Source of the DNA: an uncultured Rhodopila sp. | GTDB lineage: Bacteria > Pseudomonadota > Alphaproteobacteria > Acetobacterales > Acetobacteraceae | Length of the DNA: 64,000 nucleotides | NCBI RefSeq assembly: GCF_903944925.1 | Contig: NZ_CAJATU010000063.1 | Location: forward strand, 62,001 to 126,000 | Reading direction: 5' to 3' | Shown: in pieces, positions 28,119 to 36,959 of the stretch | How the letters are laid out: every line of letters begins with the position of its first letter | How positions within the stretch are numbered: the stretch's first letter is position 1 | The notes under the pieces: generated by a model | Seen by the model: the letters and a program-made list of their open reading frames with translations, nothing else | Database searches by the model: none | Told to the model about the DNA's origin: nothing | Made by a program: the position numbers and the translations under genes

Positions 28119-28381
28119 CCGGCCTCTTCGGGGCCGGGAAGCGGATTATGCGTTCGGCTCCGGGGTGCGGCTGATGATGATGCACATTTAATTGGCAGTT
28201 GCCCGTTCAGCTTCCTGGATTCGTTGAGAGAGAAACCAATAGATGCTTTACCGGAATGCAATCCGGGCGGCGCGGGACTGCGTCGGATCGGGCGGGAATC
28301 CTTTCTTGCGGCTCCGGTCCCGGGTTAGGCTGCAACCGCCGGGTGCTGCTTCCCGGTCCAGTTCAACGCGACGACGCCAAG
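28119..28381. other. Remainder of the glnK upstream region
   Basis: The region continues from the glnK promoter to the GxxExxY fragment. Apart from possible enhancer-binding sites, which I could not identify, nothing is recognised. Confidence 0.4.
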
Positions 28382-28537
28382 ATGCGAAAAAGCCAAGTTG
28401 TTGAACTCTCTGCCGAGCACGATCTTTTGGCGCATCAGATCGTCCACGCTGCGTTCGCCGTCCATACGGCACTCGGGCCGGGACTGCTGGAGTCCGTATA
28501 CGAGCAATGCCTGGTCCATGAACTGGAAGCCCGTGGA
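28382..28537 (+). pseudogene. GxxExxY family protein, 5' fragment
   Basis: About 50 codons match the N-terminus of GxxExxY proteins (PF13366, PD-(D/E)XK-like): HQIVHAAFAVHTALGPGLLESVYEQCLVHELEARG, including the name-giving GLLESVY. Full-length members are about 120-130 residues. After ARG the frame runs into Pro/Arg-rich sequence, then through the glnA terminator, with no resemblance to the family. It therefore looks like a truncated relic in the gap between glnA and glnK. Confidence 0.65.
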
Positions 28538-28605
28538 CCCGGACGGCCGCGGCGAGCCACAGCGCCGACTGGTCCACGACGCGCTCGTAACGGCCCGTTC
28601 CGGCA

Positions 28606-28638
28606 TGAAAAAACCCCGCCGTGCGACACGGCGGGGTT
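28606..28638 (-). terminator. Rho-independent terminator of glnA
   Basis: CCCCGCCGTG (28614-28623) pairs perfectly with CACGGCGGGG (28627-28636) around a three-base loop; the minus strand then has six T residues. It lies about 25 bases after the glnA stop codon. Confidence 0.92.
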
Positions 28639-28661
28639 CGTTTCTCGGCGTTGCGGTCTGA

Positions 28662-30101
28662 TCAGACCGAGTAGTACATTTCGAACTCGACCGGGTGCGG
28701 CGTGTGCTCGAAACGATACACCTCAGACCATTTCAGTTCGATATAGCTCTCGATCTGATCGGTGCTGAACACGCCGCCTTCCAGCAGGAATTCGTGGTCC
28801 GCAGCCAGCGCGCCCAGCGCTTCGCGCAGGCTGCCGCACACCGTCGGGATGCCGGCGAGTTCTTCCGGAGGCAGGTCGTACAGGTCTTTGTCCATCGGGT
28901 CGCCCGGATGGATCTTGTTCTTGATCCCGTCCAGCGCCGCCATGGTGATGGCGGAGAACGCCAGGTACGGATTGGCGGCCGGATCGGGGAAGCGCACTTC
29001 GACGCGCTTGGCCTTCGGGTTGGTCGCATACGGTATACGACATGACGCCGAGCGATTCCGCGCGGAGTAGGCCAGCAGCACCGGCGCCTCGAAGCCCGGA
29101 ATCAGCCGCTTGTAGCTGTTCGTCGAGGGGTTGGAGAACGCGTTGATCGCCTTGGCGTGCTTGATGATGCCGCCGATGGCATACAGGCAGGTCTCCGACA
29201 GATCGGCGTAGCCGTTGCCGGCGAACAGCGGCTTGCCGGCCTTCCAGATCGAGATATGCGTATGCATGCCCGAGCCGTTGTCGCCGTAGATCGGCTTCGG
29301 CATGAACGTCGCCGTCTTGCCGTAGCTGTGCGCCACGTTGTGCACCACATACTTGTAGATCTGCATCTGGTCGGCCATCTCTGTCAGCGGGCCGAACTTG
29401 TTGCCGAGCTCATGCTGCGACTGCGCGACTTCGTGGTGGTGCTTTTCGATCGTCAGGCCCATTTCGCCCATCGTCGAGAGCATTTCGGCGCGCAGGTCGC
29501 TGTCGCCATCGACCGGCGGAACCGGGAAGTAGCCGCCCTTGATCGCCGGGCGGTGGCCCATGTTGCCTTCCGGATAGTCCTTCAGCGAGGATTGCGGACC
29601 TTCGACGCTATCAACCTGATAGGTCGCGTAATTGCCGCCGGTGCCGAACTTCACGCTGTCGAATACGAAGAATTCGGCCTCGGGGCCGATGAAAACGGTG
29701 TCGCCGATGCCGCTGGACTTGACGTAGGCCTCACACAGCTTGGCGGTCGCGCGCGGATCGCGCGCATAGAACTGGCCCGTGGACGGCTCGACGATATCGC
29801 AGAACACGATCAGGCTCGGCTTGGCGGCGAACGGGTCCATGACCGCGGTCGACGGGTCCGGCATCAGGATCATGTCGCTTTCGTTGATCGCTTTCCAGCC
29901 GGCGATTGAGGAGCCGTCGAACATGATGCCGTCGCGGAACGCGTCCTCGTCCATTGTCGAGACATGCTGGGCAGTGTGCTGCCACTTGCCGCGGGGATCG
30001 GTGAACCGGAGATCCACATATTCCACGGAATTATCGCTGATCAGCTTGAGCACCTTGCTCACATCGCCGCTCGAAGCGTCACTTGCCGGCTTCTTCGCCA
30101 T
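28662..30101 (-). CDS. glnA: Glutamine synthetase type I
   Basis: A 479-residue GSI that makes glutamine from glutamate, ammonia and ATP. N-terminal [16 protein letters not shown], the metal-binding [10 protein letters not shown] block, the [12 protein letters not shown] catalytic stretch and the [12 protein letters not shown] adenylylation loop (Tyr near 407) are all present. The adenylylation tyrosine makes it GSI-beta, controlled by GlnE. It lies 224 bases downstream of glnB on the same strand, the conserved alphaproteobacterial glnBA arrangement, and ends in a strong terminator. Confidence 0.98.
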   Translation of the reverse strand: MAKKPASDASSGDVSKVLKLISDNSVEYVDLRFTDPRGKWQHTAQHVSTMDEDAFRDGIMFDGSSIAGWKAINESDMILMPDPSTAVMDPFAAKPSLIVFCDIVEPSTGQFYARDPRATAKLCEAYVKSSGIGDTVFIGPEAEFFVFDSVKFGTGGNYATYQVDSVEGPQSSLKDYPEGNMGHRPAIKGGYFPVPPVDGDSDLRAEMLSTMGEMGLTIEKHHHEVAQSQHELGNKFGPLTEMADQMQIYKYVVHNVAHSYGKTATFMPKPIYGDNGSGMHTHISIWKAGKPLFAGNGYADLSETCLYAIGGIIKHAKAINAFSNPSTNSYKRLIPGFEAPVLLAYSARNRSASCRIPYATNPKAKRVEVRFPDPAANPYLAFSAITMAALDGIKNKIHPGDPMDKDLYDLPPEELAGIPTVCGSLREALGALAADHEFLLEGGVFSTDQIESYIELKWSEVYRFEHTPHPVEFEMYYSV

Positions 30102-30325
30102 CCTGATTTCCCCGTTGCCAATCTGGTCGCCGCAAAACCCTGCCCGTCACCCGGACGTGGCGGGACGCGGCCAATCGAAGCCCCGCACCACGCGGAACTC
30201 CATGAGCCGGCCTTCTGTTAGAGTATCCGCCGAAGGCCGGAAGCGGATGCGGAATGGGTGTGTGTTTAACCTTGCCTGCGGAGTCAAGCTGTTCGCCGTG
30301 CAGAACGGCGAACAGCAGGCAGGCG

Positions 30326-30703
<378 letters not shown>

Positions 30704-30756
30704 TCACGCTGCCCGTAACGCTACTGAGGTTTCAGCGGCATGAACAGCACCCTAGG

Positions 30757-30775
30757 TTTGCATGTGGCGTGCCAA
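30757..30775 (-). promoter_or_regulatory. Sigma-54 promoter for glnBA
   Basis: On the minus strand TTGGCACGCCACATGCAAA has the invariant GG (30773-30772) and GC (30761-30760) separated by exactly ten bases, and a full TTGGCACG -24 element. It lies 93-111 bases before the glnB start, consistent with NtrC/RpoN control under nitrogen limitation. Confidence 0.68.
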
Positions 30776-31061
30776 GCAGCAACGATGAAGGTGAGGTTGG
30801 ATCCCCCTCGGCGATTGAATCGCCGGGACGGGGGGATTGCAGGCAAAGGCCGCGAAAGTGATGCAGCGGGAGCAAGCGGCGCCCGGCGAATGACAGAGTG
30901 CCTGCTTCTTGCGCAGTGGAAACAGATGCAAACCGCCCGTTTTTTATGCAGCCGATGGGGTAAATCTATACGAGCGATCCGCGCTTCGTGCCCTTTCCAA
31001 CTCGATCGCCCGGCGATATTCCCGCATTCACCATTTGCAGCCAGGATGGAGCGCGAAACTG
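30776..31061. other. Rest of glnB-aminotransferase intergenic region
   Basis: The 397-base divergent gap from 30665 to 31061 holds the glnB promoter and, presumably, the promoter of the aminotransferase gene. No gene, RNA or repeat is recognised in this remainder. Confidence 0.4.
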
Positions 31062-32225
31062 ATGCGTAGCGCCAACAGCTATCTAGGGTCTATCGGCACC
31101 ACCATCTTCACGGTGATGTCCGCCCTTGCCACCGAGCACCGCTCGATCAACCTCGGCCAGGGCTTCCCGGACACCGAGGGGCCGCGCGACGTGGTGCAGG
31201 TCGCGGCCGACGCGCTGCTGGACGGGCGCAACCAGTACCCGCCCATGCCGGGCGTGCCGGAGCTGCGCCAGGCCGTCGCCGCGGCGAACCGGCGCTTCTA
31301 TGGCCTGGACATCGAATGGGCGAAACAGGTCACCGTCACCTCCGGCGCCACCGAAGCGATCACCGCCTGCCTGATGGCCGTGCTCGACCCCGGCGATGAA
31401 GTCGTGCTGATCGAGCCGCTGTACGATACCTATGTGCCGGTGGTGCGGATGCTCGGCGCGATCCCCCGCATCGTCCGCCTGGCGCCGCCGCTCTGGGACC
31501 TGCCGCGCGAGCAGCTTGCCGGCGCGTTTGGAGCGAAGACCAAGGCGATCCTGTTCAACTCGCCGATGAACCCGTGCGGCAAGGTGTTCACGGCGCAGGA
31601 GCTGGGCTTCATCGCGGGCCTGGTCGAGCGGCACGACAGCTATGCGATCTGCGACGAGGTGTATGAGCACCTGACCTTTGACGGCACCCGCCACATTCCG
31701 CTGATGACCTTGCCCGGGATGGCCGATCGGACGATGCGCATCGGCAGTGCCGGCAAGACGTTTTCCCTGACCGGCTGGAAAGTCGGCTACATCACCGCAA
31801 GCGCCGCGCTGACGCCGCTGGTGCAGAAGGCGCATCAGAACCTGACCTTCACCACGCCGCCGAACCTGCAGCGGGCGGTCGCCGTCGGCCTCGCCAAGGA
31901 CGATGTGTATTTTGGCTCGCTCGCAGGCAGCCTGCAGGCGCGGCGGGATCAGTTGGCCGAGGGGCTGGCGTCAATCGGGCTGACGGTGCTGCCGACGCGG
32001 GGCACGTATTTCATCACCACCGATTTCGCGCCCTTGGGCTACAACGGCGACGACGTGTCGTTCTGCCGGCACATTACCGAGAAGGCGGGGGTAACGGCGA
32101 TCCCGGTATCGGCGTTTTATGACGAGCCGGATGCGCCGGATCATTACGCCCGCTTCGCGTTCTGCAAGAAGTCCGAGGTGCTGGAGGAGGCGATCACGCG
32201 GCTGCGGCGGCATTTTGGCGGGTGA
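31062..32225 (+). CDS. Class I/II PLP-dependent aminotransferase
   Basis: A 387-residue fold-type I aminotransferase. It opens with SINLGQGFPDTEGP, has the cofactor-binding SGATEAITA, NSPMNPCGKV (substrate arginine/Asn region) and DEVYEHL, and the PLP lysine in SAGKTFSLTGWKVGYI (about residue 232). Related enzymes act on methionine, kynurenine or N-succinyl-diaminopimelate, so substrate is unresolved. The ATG at 31062 aligns with family N-termini; the longer frame does not. It is divergent from glnB across a regulatory region, but no operon partner is present. Confidence 0.88.
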   Translation: MRSANSYLGSIGTTIFTVMSALATEHRSINLGQGFPDTEGPRDVVQVAADALLDGRNQYPPMPGVPELRQAVAAANRRFYGLDIEWAKQVTVTSGATEAITACLMAVLDPGDEVVLIEPLYDTYVPVVRMLGAIPRIVRLAPPLWDLPREQLAGAFGAKTKAILFNSPMNPCGKVFTAQELGFIAGLVERHDSYAICDEVYEHLTFDGTRHIPLMTLPGMADRTMRIGSAGKTFSLTGWKVGYITASAALTPLVQKAHQNLTFTTPPNLQRAVAVGLAKDDVYFGSLAGSLQARRDQLAEGLASIGLTVLPTRGTYFITTDFAPLGYNGDDVSFCRHITEKAGVTAIPVSAFYDEPDAPDHYARFAFCKKSEVLEEAITRLRRHFGG

Positions 32226-32307
32226 GCGCGGCGGGCACCGTTGGTATATGCGGTGCGGGAAAGCGCCTCGGTCCGTTTTCGCTGCGGCCGGGCACGGTTG
32301 CCTCCAA

Positions 32308-32339
32308 CCGTCATGGCGGGCGCAGGCCCGCCATCCACG
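32308..32339. repeat. REP-like palindrome
   Basis: CCGTCATGGCGGGC-GCAG-GCCCGCCATCCACG lies between convergent genes (aminotransferase and aldolase-like). The flanks CCGTCAT and ATCCACG are the same as those of the GGCCGG-type copies; the core is the GGCGGGC variant seen also at 21.5 kb. Confidence 0.6.
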
Positions 32340-32416
32340 CCTTCGTTTTGCAACGCGACATACACCGGCCGTGGCGGCCTCTGCCGGCAAGCGGGAGCCA
32401 AAAGCTGTCAGGCCGC

Positions 32417-33541
32417 TCAATTCACCCCGCCCCGCGCCGCCACCGGCCACAGGCATTCCACCCGGCCGCCGCGCACGCCGACATACCAGTCGAACTTGTC
32501 AACCGTCGGGTCGCAGTGCCCCGGCACCAGTCTCAGTTTCTCTCCGAGCCGAGGCGCCGCGGTTTCGCTGCCGACTGCCAGCTTGCCGTGCTCGTCCGAG
32601 GCGCCGACGTACTGGATATCCGACCGCTGCCACACCGTCGGCATACCCGAATCCACCGCCAGCGACTTCAACCCCGCGTCCAGCACCGCCACACCCGGCT
32701 TGCTCGCGCTCATCACCGAGGCCAGCACGAACAGCGCGTGCCGGAATGTGCTGACGGGGGCGCCCGCTGCGTCCAGGTTGCGAGCGTAGTCGGCGTCCAT
32801 GAACACGTAGCTGCCCGCCTGCATCTCGTTGTAGACGCCGGACTGCGATTCGATTTCGAACGTGCCGGTCCCGGCGCCGCCGACGATCGCGCAATCAAGT
32901 CCCTGCTGGCGAAGCTGCTCGATCGTCCGGCGAGACGCTGCCACAGCGCCGCCTATCAGGGTCCGCCGTTCCTCAGGGGTGCGCTTGTGCTGGGCGCTGC
33001 CGTGATAGGCCTGCAAGCCGCCGAAGATCAGGTGCTTCGAGCCGGCGATGCGCGTCGCCAGCGCCACCGCCTCCGGACCGGGCTGAACGCCGCAGCGGCC
33101 GGCGCCGACATCGATCTCAACCAGCACCGTCATGCGGATGCCGGCATCGGCGGCGGCGGTCTCGACCGCGGCGACCTGTTCGGCGGCATCGGCGCAGACC
33201 GCGACCTTGGCGATGCGGGCGAGGGCGCAGAGGCGCGCCAGCTTGGCCGCTCCGACGATCTCGTTGCTGACCAGGATGTCGGGTATGCCGCCCCAGGCCA
33301 GCACCTCCGCCTCGGCCACCTTCTGCACGCAGTTGCCGACGGCGCCGCGGGCGATCTGCAGCTTCGCGATCACCGGCGATTTGTGGGTCTTGGCGTGCGC
33401 CCGCAGTTTCACGCCGGTGGGTGCCAGCAGCCGGGCCATGGTGTCGAGGTTGAACTCGAACGCATCGAGGTCGATGACCAGGGCAGGGGTGTCGATCTCG
33501 TCCTCACGCATGCCGGGTATGGCGGGGGGTGATTGTAGCAT
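32417..33541 (-). CDS. DSD1/D-threonine aldolase family PLP enzyme
   Basis: A 374-residue fold-type III (alanine racemase-like) PLP enzyme. DTPALVIDLDAFEFN opens the TIM barrel, and RAHAKTHKSPVIAKLQ contains the expected PLP lysine (about 51). The C-terminal PGHCDPTVDKFDWY provides the His/Asp(Cys) metal site of D-threonine aldolase and eukaryotic-type D-serine dehydratase. It should cleave or dehydrate a D-hydroxy amino acid, for example D-threonine or 3-hydroxy-D-aspartate; the exact substrate is open. No regulator or permease is attached to it. Confidence 0.85.
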   Translation of the reverse strand: MLQSPPAIPGMREDEIDTPALVIDLDAFEFNLDTMARLLAPTGVKLRAHAKTHKSPVIAKLQIARGAVGNCVQKVAEAEVLAWGGIPDILVSNEIVGAAKLARLCALARIAKVAVCADAAEQVAAVETAAADAGIRMTVLVEIDVGAGRCGVQPGPEAVALATRIAGSKHLIFGGLQAYHGSAQHKRTPEERRTLIGGAVAASRRTIEQLRQQGLDCAIVGGAGTGTFEIESQSGVYNEMQAGSYVFMDADYARNLDAAGAPVSTFRHALFVLASVMSASKPGVAVLDAGLKSLAVDSGMPTVWQRSDIQYVGASDEHGKLAVGSETAAPRLGEKLRLVPGHCDPTVDKFDWYVGVRGGRVECLWPVAARGGVN

Positions 33542-33606
33542 GGGCAGGGTCCTTCAGCGGAAGCCGGAGTGTTGCCGGTCGGACGAAAAACGGCAACCGG
33601 CGTTAA

Positions 33607-33669
33607 CCGGCTATTAAGGATTAAGGCGCTATCGTTTAACAACGTCAGCCGCTATTAAAGCATCCTTTA
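33607..33669. promoter_or_regulatory. TTAA-rich repeat region upstream of second Fic gene
   Basis: GCTATTAA occurs at 33610-33617 and 33651-33658, 41 bases apart, with a partial GCTAT copy at 33628. AT-rich steps are frequent in this otherwise GC-rich strand. It lies immediately before the ATG of the Fic-HTH gene and might be its operator. Confidence 0.3.
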
Positions 33670-33682
33670 ACAAGGCGCCCCG

Positions 33683-34858
33683 ATGCCCGCATCGTACCCG
33701 ACCCGCGTAGGCCGCTACGAAACCACCTCCGTCGCCGGGGAAAACGTGCGCGCCTACATCCCGTTGCCCCTGCCGCCGAACCCGCCGGTCGATCTGACCG
33801 GCCAGCAGGCCGCATTGGAACTGGCCAACCAGACCCTCGGGCGCCTGGACGGCATCGCCTCCGTGCTGCCCGATCCGTCCCTGTTCCTGTATATCTATAT
33901 CCGCAAGGAAGCGCTGCTGTCCTCGCAGATCGAGGGCACCCAATCCTCCCTGTCCGACCTGCTGCTGTTCGAAGCCGAGGAAGCCCCCGGCGTGCCGATA
34001 GACGACACCCGCGAGGTGTCGAACTACGTCGCCGCGATGGATCACGGGCTGCGCCGGTTGCGCGAGGATTTTCCCCTGTCGCTCCGGCTGATCAGTGAGA
34101 TCCACGCCATCCTGCTGGCGAAAGGCCGCGGCCAGGACAAGGATCCCGGCGAATTCCGCCGCAGCCAGAACTGGATTGGCGGCACCCGTCCGGGTACTGC
34201 GCTGTTCGTGCCGCCGCCGCCGCATGAAGTCATGGCCTGCCTGGGGGAGCTGGAAACGTTCATCCATGCCAGCACACCCGACCTGCCGCTGCTGGTGAAA
34301 GCGGCGCTGGTGCATGTCCAGTTCGAGACCATCCACCCTTTTCTTGACGGCAACGGACGCCTCGGCCGCCTGCTGATCACCTTCCTGCTCTGTGAGCGCG
34401 GGGTGCTGCGCGAGCCGCTGCTGTATCTCAGCCTGTTCTTCAAGCAGAACAGGACCGCCTACTACGCGCACCTGCAGGCCGTGCGCGAATACGGCGCCTG
34501 GGAAGTCTGGCTCGACTTCTTCCTGCGCGGCGTCACCGAAACCGCGCGGCAAGGCATCCAGACGGCGCAAAGCCTGTTGCGGCTGTTCGGCAACGATCGC
34601 GCCCGGGTCGAGCAGCTCGGCCGCCCGGCGGCAACCGCGCTGCGCCTGCACCAGTTTCTCCAGCGCCGGGCTTTGACGACGATACAGGATGCGTCGCGCC
34701 ACCTCGGCCTTTCGCAGCCGACGGTGACCAGCGCGCTGGCGCATCTGCAAGGCCTGGGCATCGTCCGGGAAACCACCGGCCGCCAGCGCGGCAGGGTATT
34801 CGTCTACGGCGCGTTCCTGGACTTGCTGAGCGAAGGCACCGATCCGCTGCCGCGATAA
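33683..34858 (+). CDS. Fic family protein with N-terminal inhibitory motif and C-terminal winged helix
   Basis: A 391-residue protein: Fic/DOC N-terminal domain with inhibitory motif SSQIEGTQSS near residues 80-89, a Fic core with HPFLDGNGRLGR near 218-229, and a C-terminal helix-turn-helix (ALTTIQDASRHLGLSQPTVTSALAHL, about 331-356). It is a class II, self-inhibited AMP-transferase candidate with a DNA-binding tail. The HTH suggests autoregulation. The preceding 80 bases hold a TTAA-rich repeat. It is not linked to a toxin-antitoxin partner. Confidence 0.92.
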   Translation: MPASYPTRVGRYETTSVAGENVRAYIPLPLPPNPPVDLTGQQAALELANQTLGRLDGIASVLPDPSLFLYIYIRKEALLSSQIEGTQSSLSDLLLFEAEEAPGVPIDDTREVSNYVAAMDHGLRRLREDFPLSLRLISEIHAILLAKGRGQDKDPGEFRRSQNWIGGTRPGTALFVPPPPHEVMACLGELETFIHASTPDLPLLVKAALVHVQFETIHPFLDGNGRLGRLLITFLLCERGVLREPLLYLSLFFKQNRTAYYAHLQAVREYGAWEVWLDFFLRGVTETARQGIQTAQSLLRLFGNDRARVEQLGRPAATALRLHQFLQRRALTTIQDASRHLGLSQPTVTSALAHLQGLGIVRETTGRQRGRVFVYGAFLDLLSEGTDPLPR

Positions 34859-34926
34859 CGCAAGCCGGTTTGCGCGCCGAGCCGCCCGCGCTAGGCTGAT
34901 CCGCCAACAACGGGGGAAATCAGGCC

Positions 34927-35868
34927 ATGTGGGAACCGAACCAGCGCTACCCGGATGCGTCCGTCCACGTGCTCGACTCCAGCTTCAACGCGCTGCGCCT
35001 GCCGGCCGCGTCCGTGGAACGCCTGGCGACGGGCTGCCGCTGGTCCGAGGGCCCGGTGTATTTCGGCGACGGCCGCTATCTGCTCTGGAGCGACATCCCC
35101 AACGACCGCATCCTGAAATGGGAGGAGGAAACCGGCACCGTCAGCGTGTTCCGCAAAACCTCCTGGAACGCCAACGGCAACACCCGCGATCGCCAGGGGC
35201 GCTTGATCACCTGCGAGCACCGCGGGCGCCGCGTCACCCGCACCGAGTACGACGGCGCCATCACCGTGCTGATCGACAGCCACCAGGGCAGGCGGCTGAA
35301 CTCGCCCAACGACGTGGTGGTGAAATCGGACGGCTCGATCTGGTTCACCGATCCGCTGTTCGGCATCAGCGGCTACTACGAAGGCGAGAAGGCGGACTCC
35401 GAGCTGCCCGCCGCGGTGTGGCGCATCGATGGCCAAACCGGCGAGGCCTCGATCATGGCGGATGAGATCGAGGGCCCGAACGGGCTGGCGTTTTCGCCGG
35501 ATGAATCGATCCTTTACGTCGTCGCCTCGCGCGCGTCGCCGAACCGCCTGATCCGCGCGTTCGATGTGGCCGACGGCGGCCGCAAGCTGACCGGCAACCG
35601 GGTGTTCATCGATGCCGGTCCGGGAACGCCGGACGGTTTCCGTGTCGATATCGATGGCAACCTGTGGTGCGGCTGGGGCATGGGTAACGAAGAACTGGAC
35701 GGCGTGAGGGTGTTCGACCGGAACGGCTCACCGATTGGGCATATCGTGTTGCCCGAACGCTGCGCCAATGTGTGTTTCGGCGGCCGCTTCCGCAACCGGC
35801 TGTTCATGGCAGCCAGCCACGGCCTGTATGCGCTCTACGTCAACACGCAGGGTGTCGCCGGTGGGTGA
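34927..35868 (+). CDS. SMP-30/gluconolactonase family lactonase
   Basis: A 313-residue six-bladed beta-propeller of the SMP-30/LRE family, which opens sugar lactones using one divalent metal. The metal and substrate residues are recognisable: Glu in RWSEGPVYF (about 41), Asn in LNSPNDVVV (about 124), Asn/Asp in GPNGLAFSPDES (about 183-194) and FRVDIDGNLWC. No signal peptide is visible, so it is probably cytoplasmic. Its last 141 bases overlap the 3' end of the convergent dedA gene. No sugar transporter is adjacent. Confidence 0.9.
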   Translation: MWEPNQRYPDASVHVLDSSFNALRLPAASVERLATGCRWSEGPVYFGDGRYLLWSDIPNDRILKWEEETGTVSVFRKTSWNANGNTRDRQGRLITCEHRGRRVTRTEYDGAITVLIDSHQGRRLNSPNDVVVKSDGSIWFTDPLFGISGYYEGEKADSELPAAVWRIDGQTGEASIMADEIEGPNGLAFSPDESILYVVASRASPNRLIRAFDVADGGRKLTGNRVFIDAGPGTPDGFRVDIDGNLWCGWGMGNEELDGVRVFDRNGSPIGHIVLPERCANVCFGGRFRNRLFMAASHGLYALYVNTQGVAGG

Positions 35869-36489
35869 CGGATGCATGCGCGTCATGATCACGCGATGGA
35901 TTCCCCAGCCGATGGCGCAGCAGACCAGCAGGATGGCGCCCCATACCGCGGCTGACTCCCACTGTCCGTCCTCCAGCCGGCTGAGCGACATCCCGGCCAT
36001 TTTCGCCGGGTAAATATGCAGCGGCGCCCAGACGAAGGCGGACGCCACGTTGGCCATCACGAAGCGCCGCCGACACATGCCGGCCATGCCGGCGACCAGC
36101 GGCACGGTGGAGCGCAGTATCGGCACGAACCGGCACAGCGCCACGCTATAGGTGCCATAGCGCTCGAAAAAATGCGCCGCATTGGCCATCAGCGCCGGGC
36201 GGCGGTTGAACGGCCACACTCCGCAGAGCCGAACGCTGAACCGGCCGCCGAACCAGAACGACACGAAATCGCCGATGACCGCGCCGATGATGGACAAAGC
36301 GAGCAACGGGACCATCGGCTGGCCGGCCATCGCCGCCGCCCCCGCGACCGCCATCAGTATCGGCGTACCGGGTATCAGGATACCCAGCACCGCCACTGCC
36401 TCGATGATCGCGGCAAGGAAAACCGCGGCCATGGCACCGGCGGGATACAGAGCAACCAGATCGACGGCGGCATTGATCCAGGACCACAT
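35728..36489 (-). CDS. DedA family membrane protein
   Basis: A 253-residue inner membrane protein of the DedA/VTT superfamily. PGTP in the first third, GAVIGDFVSFWFGGRF, and the signature RFVPILRSTVPLVAGMAGM (about 128-146) are all present. DedA proteins are linked to lipid (polyprenyl-phosphate or phospholipid) flipping and envelope homeostasis. The start at 36489 is the family-like N-terminus; upstream codons are not conserved. The last roughly 45 residues are hydrophilic, look non-conserved and are antisense to the lactonase gene. Confidence 0.88.
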   Translation of the reverse strand: MWSWINAAVDLVALYPAGAMAAVFLAAIIEAVAVLGILIPGTPILMAVAGAAAMAGQPMVPLLALSIIGAVIGDFVSFWFGGRFSVRLCGVWPFNRRPALMANAAHFFERYGTYSVALCRFVPILRSTVPLVAGMAGMCRRRFVMANVASAFVWAPLHIYPAKMAGMSLSRLEDGQWESAAVWGAILLVCCAIGWGIHRVIMTRMHPSPTGDTLRVDVERIQAVAGCHEQPVAEAAAETHIGAAFGQHDMPNR

Positions 36490-36959
36490 GAGGTTGATAC
36501 GTCTCTCCCGTTTCGAAAGGTAACAACTAATATGGCGGGTTCCGTCGCAAAAAGGAAGCAACAACACCGGGCGACATGCCATGGCCGCGGCGCGATCCGG
36601 TTGCTCCTTTACCGGAAAAAGTCCAGGAGCGCGGCCGGTTTGCTGACCGATCCGGGACCACGTTGCAGCGCAGCATTAAAAAACCTTTGGAATTGACCCG
36701 GTCCCGCCGTGCGTGTTTAAAGATTATTCGTTGATAACGCAGGATGTTGGACAGAAAATCCGCACAGAACCTTCCTGTACGATGACAGGACGGACATGTT
36801 ACTCCGAGGTTTGCCGCCCGCTTCAAGTCCTGGTGACTTGCCGCCCGGGTTCCCCGGCCGAATATGCCGCCCTGGCCGATGGGGCCGATTGACAGCAATC
36901 GGTGCAGTGCGGTTGATCCGGGTCCGAACGATCGCGACCATAACCAGGAGTGACGACGC
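36490..36959. other. Divergent intergenic region dedA-ompA
   Basis: The 470 bases contain no gene I can support. A weak promoter candidate for the OmpA-like gene is TTGACC (36693-36698) with TTTAAA 17 bases further on. Long frames crossing here are non-conserved. Confidence 0.4.
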
